Virus record (IMG/VR): IMGVR_UViG_3300027749_000134
Coordinates: 1-55,651 of that record
Reading direction: 5' to 3' (one strand)
DNA length: 55,651 nt
From: a virus
In this document: positions 52,901-55,651 of the stretch, in pieces
Numbering within the stretch: the stretch's first letter is position 1
Layout: every line of letters starts with the position of its first letter
Position numbers and translations under genes: made by a program
The notes under the pieces: model-generated
What the model was told of the DNA's origin: nothing
Database searches by the model: none
What the model saw: the letters and a program-made list of their open reading frames with translations, nothing else

Positions 52901-55651
52901 AGGAGTTGAATAAGCACTATTGTTAATACCAAGATTTATATAGTAGTTGGTATCTGTACCAATATCAGAAGTTAATACTAAATCAGTACTGGCAAACGCA
53001 TAAGGGCTAAGATTTTGTATATTAACTTGTAAAGAATTATTAATATCACCAGTTACTTGCAACGGAACATTAGGTAATAATGTTTCATTTAAATTTGCAC
53101 CAATTTTTACTTTACTTGTTACATTTAAATTACCACCAACCCCAACACTACCTGCTACTGTTAACGCACCTGTATTAGTTGATGTAGTATTAGTAGTATT
53201 AGTAATTGATATTGCGTTGGTAGTAGTATATCCACGGTCAGTAACAGTTTGTAGTGTACTAGTATTCCAAATTGTAATATTACCAGTGCTGGTGTTTACT
53301 GCTGTATCGGTGCCAGCGGTTATAGTTGTTGCAACTATTGGGCTATTACCTAAGTTTAAAGTAGAGCCTTCAGCTAAAGTTAAATTTCCACCAATATATA
53401 AATTACCACCAATACCAACGCCACCTACAACTTGTAATGCACCTGAGTTAGTTGATGATGCTTGATTGTTTCCTGTTAACGTTAATGTATTTTGGAAACG
53501 TGGAGAATTTGTACCATAACTTACTAAAATACTGCCAGTGGAACCTGTACTAACAAATCCTGTAGCATTAGTAGAAGTTTGATATAATAATTGTCCAGGC
53601 CCGCCGCCAGTTATATAAAGTGCTGAATCAGCAGTTCCACTTACAGATCCTGTAAATGTACCAACAAAATTGCTTGCGGTAAGAACACCTATTACATTTA
53701 AATTACCACCTACATTTAAATTACCGCCAATACCAACGCCACCGGCAACAACTAAAGCACCTGTGTTTGTTGAAGTTGATACTGTTAAATTAGAAATACT
53801 AATAGCTTGATTAGTAGATGATCCTCTATTTGTAATAGTTTGGAAAGTACTAGTATTCCATATTGTAATATTACCAGTGCTGGTACTAATAGCAGTATCA
53901 GTGCCGGCAAATATAGCAGTTTGGCTGGCGTATTGATTAACAGTGGCGCTGGTTAAAACAATTGCTCCATTAGCATATGCATTGCCACCAACATATAAAT
54001 CTTTGCCAATACCAGCACCGCCGCCAATTTGTAAAGCGCCAGAAACAGTTGAGTATGACTGAGTAGTATTATATGTGCTAATAATATCATCAGTGGTTAT
54101 CAACGTGGTAGTAATTGTAGTGAGTTGTACAGTTATTTTCTGTGCAACAATTTCACCACCTACATATAAATTACCACCTATTCCAACACCACCAATAACT
54201 TGTAATGCACCAGAGTTTGTAGATGTTGCTGATGTAGTATTTGTAATATAAACAACTTGGTCAGTAGTACCTGTAAAGCTACCAGTAATACCCTGTATAC
54301 CCTGTATACCTTGACTACCGGTATAACCTACAATACCCTGGATGCCTTGTAGGCCCTGTGTTCCTTGTATACCCTGTATACCCTGACTGCCGGTATAACC
54401 TACAATACCTTGCAGGCCTTGTAGGCCCTGGATGCCTTGTAATCCCTGTATACCCTGACTGCCGGTATAACCTACAATACCCTGGATGCCTTGCAGGCCC
54501 TGGATGCCTTGCAATCCTTGTATACCCTGACTGCCAGTATAACCTACAATACCCTGGATGCCTTGTAGACCCTGTGTTCCTTGTATACCTTGTATGCCTT
54601 GTAATCCATCAAGTCCTTGTATACCCTGTATACCTTGCGTGCCCTGTGCACCGGTAGCACCGCGAGGACCCTGTCCACCTTGACTACTCTTTTCAAGGGC
54701 AACATAGTCAATCCATGTTCTATGTGCTGTATTACCAAAACTAACGTGATAAATTCTAAGACTAACATTACCACCAGAAATATATGGTGTTGAATCAATT
54801 GTGCCAAGAATAAACTCAAACCAACCTGTAGAACCAGAATAGGTAGTAAATGTATCCCATTGACTTTGAGCATAGTTATATAAATCAATATCTTGTGTAT
54901 GTCCAGATGCTTGTGTATAGTTAATATTCAATACAATTCTATTGAAATCTGTAATATTACTAAATCCAACATAAACAATATGGGCAGGTTGTGTAGCCGC
55001 ATCATGGATACTATAATATCCTGTATTTGTTCCAGTGTTAAAGTCGTTGAATGTCCAGATATCACTAACACCACCAAAGTCATAGGTTCCATAAACTGTT
55101 GTAGTATTGGCAATTGTTGCCAATCCAGATACACTGCCTGGATTATTGGTAATGTAGGTAGCAGTATGTGTAACTGTTTGTAAATCGACGGCAGTAAGAA
55201 TTTTAGAACTATTAATATAACTGGTTGTAGTTATATTCAACACACCATTTACTTGCACATCACTATTAATTGTAGTCAATGTACCAGCAGGGTCAAGTGT
55301 AAGGTCGCCGGAATTCGTTACTAAACTACCGCCACTTAATACTAAACTTCCAACACTAACGCTAGTTGGTAATATTACTGCATTGTTAGATCCGTCGGTT
55401 ACTGTAAGTTGTCCTAGATTTCCTAGATTGACTTGTGCATTGCCAAAACTTACATCTCCAGTACGTTGATTAACTAAGAAACTTTCTCCTACACGGAAAT
55501 CACCGCCTTGATCAACTGTTTGATAATATACCTTACCACCATTTATCTGTATAACTTCGTCGGCCTGCACAACCAAACTGGTATCATCTGATGAATCTTT
55601 ACCTGCGCCAATATGACTTACGTTAAAAGCAATAAGTTTAATATCGGTACC
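49985..55651 (-). CDS. Large collagen-like tail fibre protein, 5' end outside window (at least 1888 aa visible)
   Basis: The frame is open to the right edge: upstream of the TTG at 55576, 25 more codons read [20 protein letters not shown], a known internal segment of T4-like marine phage fibres, so no start is inside the window. In order: a beta-rich head; a small sandwich domain ([14 protein letters not shown]); collagen-like block 1 with four tandem 24-residue units (DNA about 54290-54590); six copies of a [23 protein letters not shown] repeat (about 52600-54260); collagen-like blocks 2 to 4 separated by two [19 protein letters not shown]-type domains; and two C-terminal repeats of an AGNLLKLNN...[13 protein letters not shown] domain joined by GYTGS stalks. 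Probably a long receptor-binding or side fibre. Confidence 0.9.
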   Translation of the reverse strand, partial: GTDIKLIAFNVSHIGAGKDSSDDTSLVVQADEVIQINGGKVYYQTVDQGGDFRVGESFLVNQRTGDVSFGNAQVNLGNLGQLTVTDGSNNAVILPTSVSVGSLVLSGGSLVTNSGDLTLDPAGTLTTINSDVQVNGVLNITTTSYINSSKILTAVDLQTVTHTATYITNNPGSVSGLATIANTTTVYGTYDFGGVSDIWTFNDFNTGTNTGYYSIHDAATQPAHIVYVGFSNITDFNRIVLNINYTQASGHTQDIDLYNYAQSQWDTFTTYSGSTGWFEFILGTIDSTPYISGGNVSLRIYHVSFGNTAHRTWIDYVALEKSSQGGQGPRGATGAQGTQGIQGIQGLDGLQGIQGIQGTQGLQGIQGIVGYTGSQGIQGLQGIQGLQGIQGIVGYTGSQGIQGLQGIQGLQGLQGIVGYTGSQGIQGIQGTQGLQGIQGIVGYTGSQGIQGIQGITGSFTGTTDQVVYITNTTSATSTNSGALQVIGGVGIGGNLYVGGEIVAQKITVQLTTITTTLITTDDIISTYNTTQSYSTVSGALQIGGGAGIGKDLYVGGNAYANGAIVLTSATVNQYASQTAIFAGTDTAISTSTGNITIWNTSTFQTITNRGSSTNQAISISNLTVSTSTNTGALVVAGGVGIGGNLNVGGNLNVIGVLTASNFVGTFTGSVSGTADSALYITGGGPGQLLYQTSTNATGFVSTGSTGSILVSYGTNSPRFQNTLTLTGNNQASSTNSGALQVVGGVGIGGNLYIGGNLTLAEGSTLNLGNSPIVATTITAGTDTAVNTSTGNITIWNTSTLQTVTDRGYTTTNAISITNTTNTTSTNTGALTVAGSVGVGGNLNVTSKVKIGANLNETLLPNVPLQVTGDINNSLQVNIQNLSPYAFASTDLVLTSDIGTDTNYYINLGINNSAYSTPDFGITNANDGYLINKGQNLVIANANTNTNIEFYTDGTALPGVTTDFGATTATHVMTMNKTGVAIYSATSSTTSTNGALTVVGGVGIGGDLNVAGAFYVTGQLFISGQERGVGFTGSVGYTGSRAYTGSQGYTGSQGTTGDQGPRGYTGSQGVQGTQGLQGTQGYQGIQGIQGVQGLTGQGVQGIQGIQGVQGYGGSVGYSGSKGDAGTSVVIKGSTSTYNLLPGYQTPPTPMTYTGSIGDGYIVQSNGHLWVWDGTAWTDAGSFIGYTGSQGIQGTAGYIGQDGSQGIQGIQGIQGIQGLQGIQGNDANVQGIQGIQGVQGIQGVQGIMGESSYTYSPDAPPFPVPGDRWFNTNYGIELVWTNDGDSVQWIEISASGFQGQLGYTGSQGATGTSVVIVGTTSTYLDLPGWPSSYTGAFNDTYVTTSTGHMWVWNGGSWLDVGLIIGYTGSQGIQGPQGYLGDTGPMGSIGYVGSQGWIGSIGATGYWGSRGYTGSQGQKPGFQYAFESTTTTLTSLVNGAIRYNSTSVASVTAIYMDANDIYGADLTSWFSSMGASSNSVKGYLEVKNNSNLNTLTNVFAILSVVNNSGYYTLNSVYVAGAQIPSAVDALAISFGRTGDIGYTGSTGTAATVQLGTVTISGTTSTVSNSGNFGQAVLNFVLQTGYTGSAGAGFGGSFGYTGSQGNFSSAVQAFNTITSSTYTLALTDAGNLLKLNNTLPITLTVPVESSVNFPIGSRLDIEQIGIGGITVVGDSGVTIVSTDYPILNAQYSLGSLVKTNSNEWLFVVPTGGQGYTGSTGYIGSAGYTGSFGYTGSIGGFNAVQAFNVQTGTTYTLVSGDAGYLIEINNAVGTTLVIPRDADVTFAIGQRVDIQQFGVGPVTISPYSGAVTLHYTDFPILNQQYAIGSLIKIAVNEWTWVGPATASNGFTGSMGAMGPSGNNGFVGSKGDTGASGVSSYYSVITGAAGWYLP
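51905..52470. repeat. Collagen-like micro-repeats (9-bp GIQ/GVQ/GLQ triplets)
   Basis: Two dense blocks (about 51905-52110 and 52325-52470) of 9-bp units of the type ataccttgt/ataccctgt on the plus strand, coding GIQ, GVQ and GLQ triplets in the large fibre. Prone to slippage and to assembly error. Confidence 0.75.
54296..54590. repeat. 72-bp tandem repeat, four units, coding a 24-residue collagen-like unit
   Basis: The marker GGTATAACC recurs at 54320, 54392, 54464 and 54536 (AGTATAACC in the last), exactly 72 bp apart. Each unit encodes [13 protein letters not shown] followed by LQG/IQG triplets. Confidence 0.85.

Noticed and set aside
54290-54600. CRISPR-like array from regular 72-bp spacing
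   Set aside because: The repeats are coding, in frame and contiguous, with no unique spacers; they encode collagen-like triplets.
49985-55576. TTG at 55576 as start of the collagen-like fibre gene
   Set aside because: The frame continues open to the window edge with sequence ([11 protein letters not shown]) that belongs to the same family segment, and no ribosome site precedes the TTG.
1-55651. Diversity-generating retroelement (suggested by the Mtd-like N-terminus of the tailspike)
   Set aside because: No reverse transcriptase, no template/variable repeat pair and no C-type-lectin variable domain are visible; the similarity is only to the N-terminal attachment domain.
1-55651. Insertion sequences, integrase or attachment sites
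   Set aside because: No transposase or integrase motifs and no terminal inverted repeats with target duplication were seen.

Overview
This window looks like part of a large, AT-rich, T4-like (contractile-tailed) bacteriophage genome, probably recovered from an aquatic environment. The evidence is: many promoter boxes of the T4 late type (NNTAAATA) 18-45 nt before start codons; long same-strand runs of virion genes; a fibre protein of the kind common in T4-like marine phages; a tailspike with an Mtd-like N-terminus; two proteins whose N-termini resemble T4 capsid-targeting peptides; and no housekeeping or bacterial gene. The host cannot be read from the sequence; a weakly phasin-like small protein hints at a proteobacterium.

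Layout, in transcription order (minus strand, right to left). 55651-49985: the 3' part of a collagen-like fibre gene whose start lies outside the window. 49949-47717: a structural protein with an FN3-like insertion, a Gly-rich protein and a small conserved virion protein. 47706-20756: two adjacent paralogous giant adhesins of 3218 and 5757 aa, built from about 9 and 22 LamG-like domains plus Gly-rich and SPRY-like modules. 20733-13524: seven further fibre or adhesin genes (collagen-like, propeller-like, repeat-bearing and Gly-rich). 13473-10102: a four-domain glycosyltransferase/glycosyltransferase/glycosyltransferase/FkbM-methyltransferase fusion, preceded by a near-perfect host sigma-70 promoter. 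10070-9252: a NucA/Serratia-type nuclease with a signal peptide. 9251-9061: a GC-richer gap. 9060-8656: a small HExxH metalloprotease whose N-terminus matches a T4 prohead-protease cleavage site.

7477-8589 is the only plus-strand island: five small genes, closed by a strong terminator. Left of it, back on the minus strand, are three monocistronic promoter-gene-terminator units (6998-5456) for small putative virion proteins, two of them under an exactly duplicated 43-bp promoter/5'-hairpin cassette. Then come a run of small conserved T4-like genes (5421-1813), a PD-(D/E)XK nuclease with its own sigma-70-like promoter and practically no leader, and the first 1033 nt of a pectate-lyase-type tailspike.

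How it fits together (inference): roughly three quarters of the window encodes host-recognition apparatus, with an embedded surface-sugar-modifying enzyme that may be expressed early, a secreted nuclease and a possibly packaged protease. The most unusual elements are the giant LamG adhesins with many in-frame truncated or chimeric domains, the four-domain sugar-modifying fusion under a consensus sigma-70 promoter, and the capsid-targeting-like metalloprotease.
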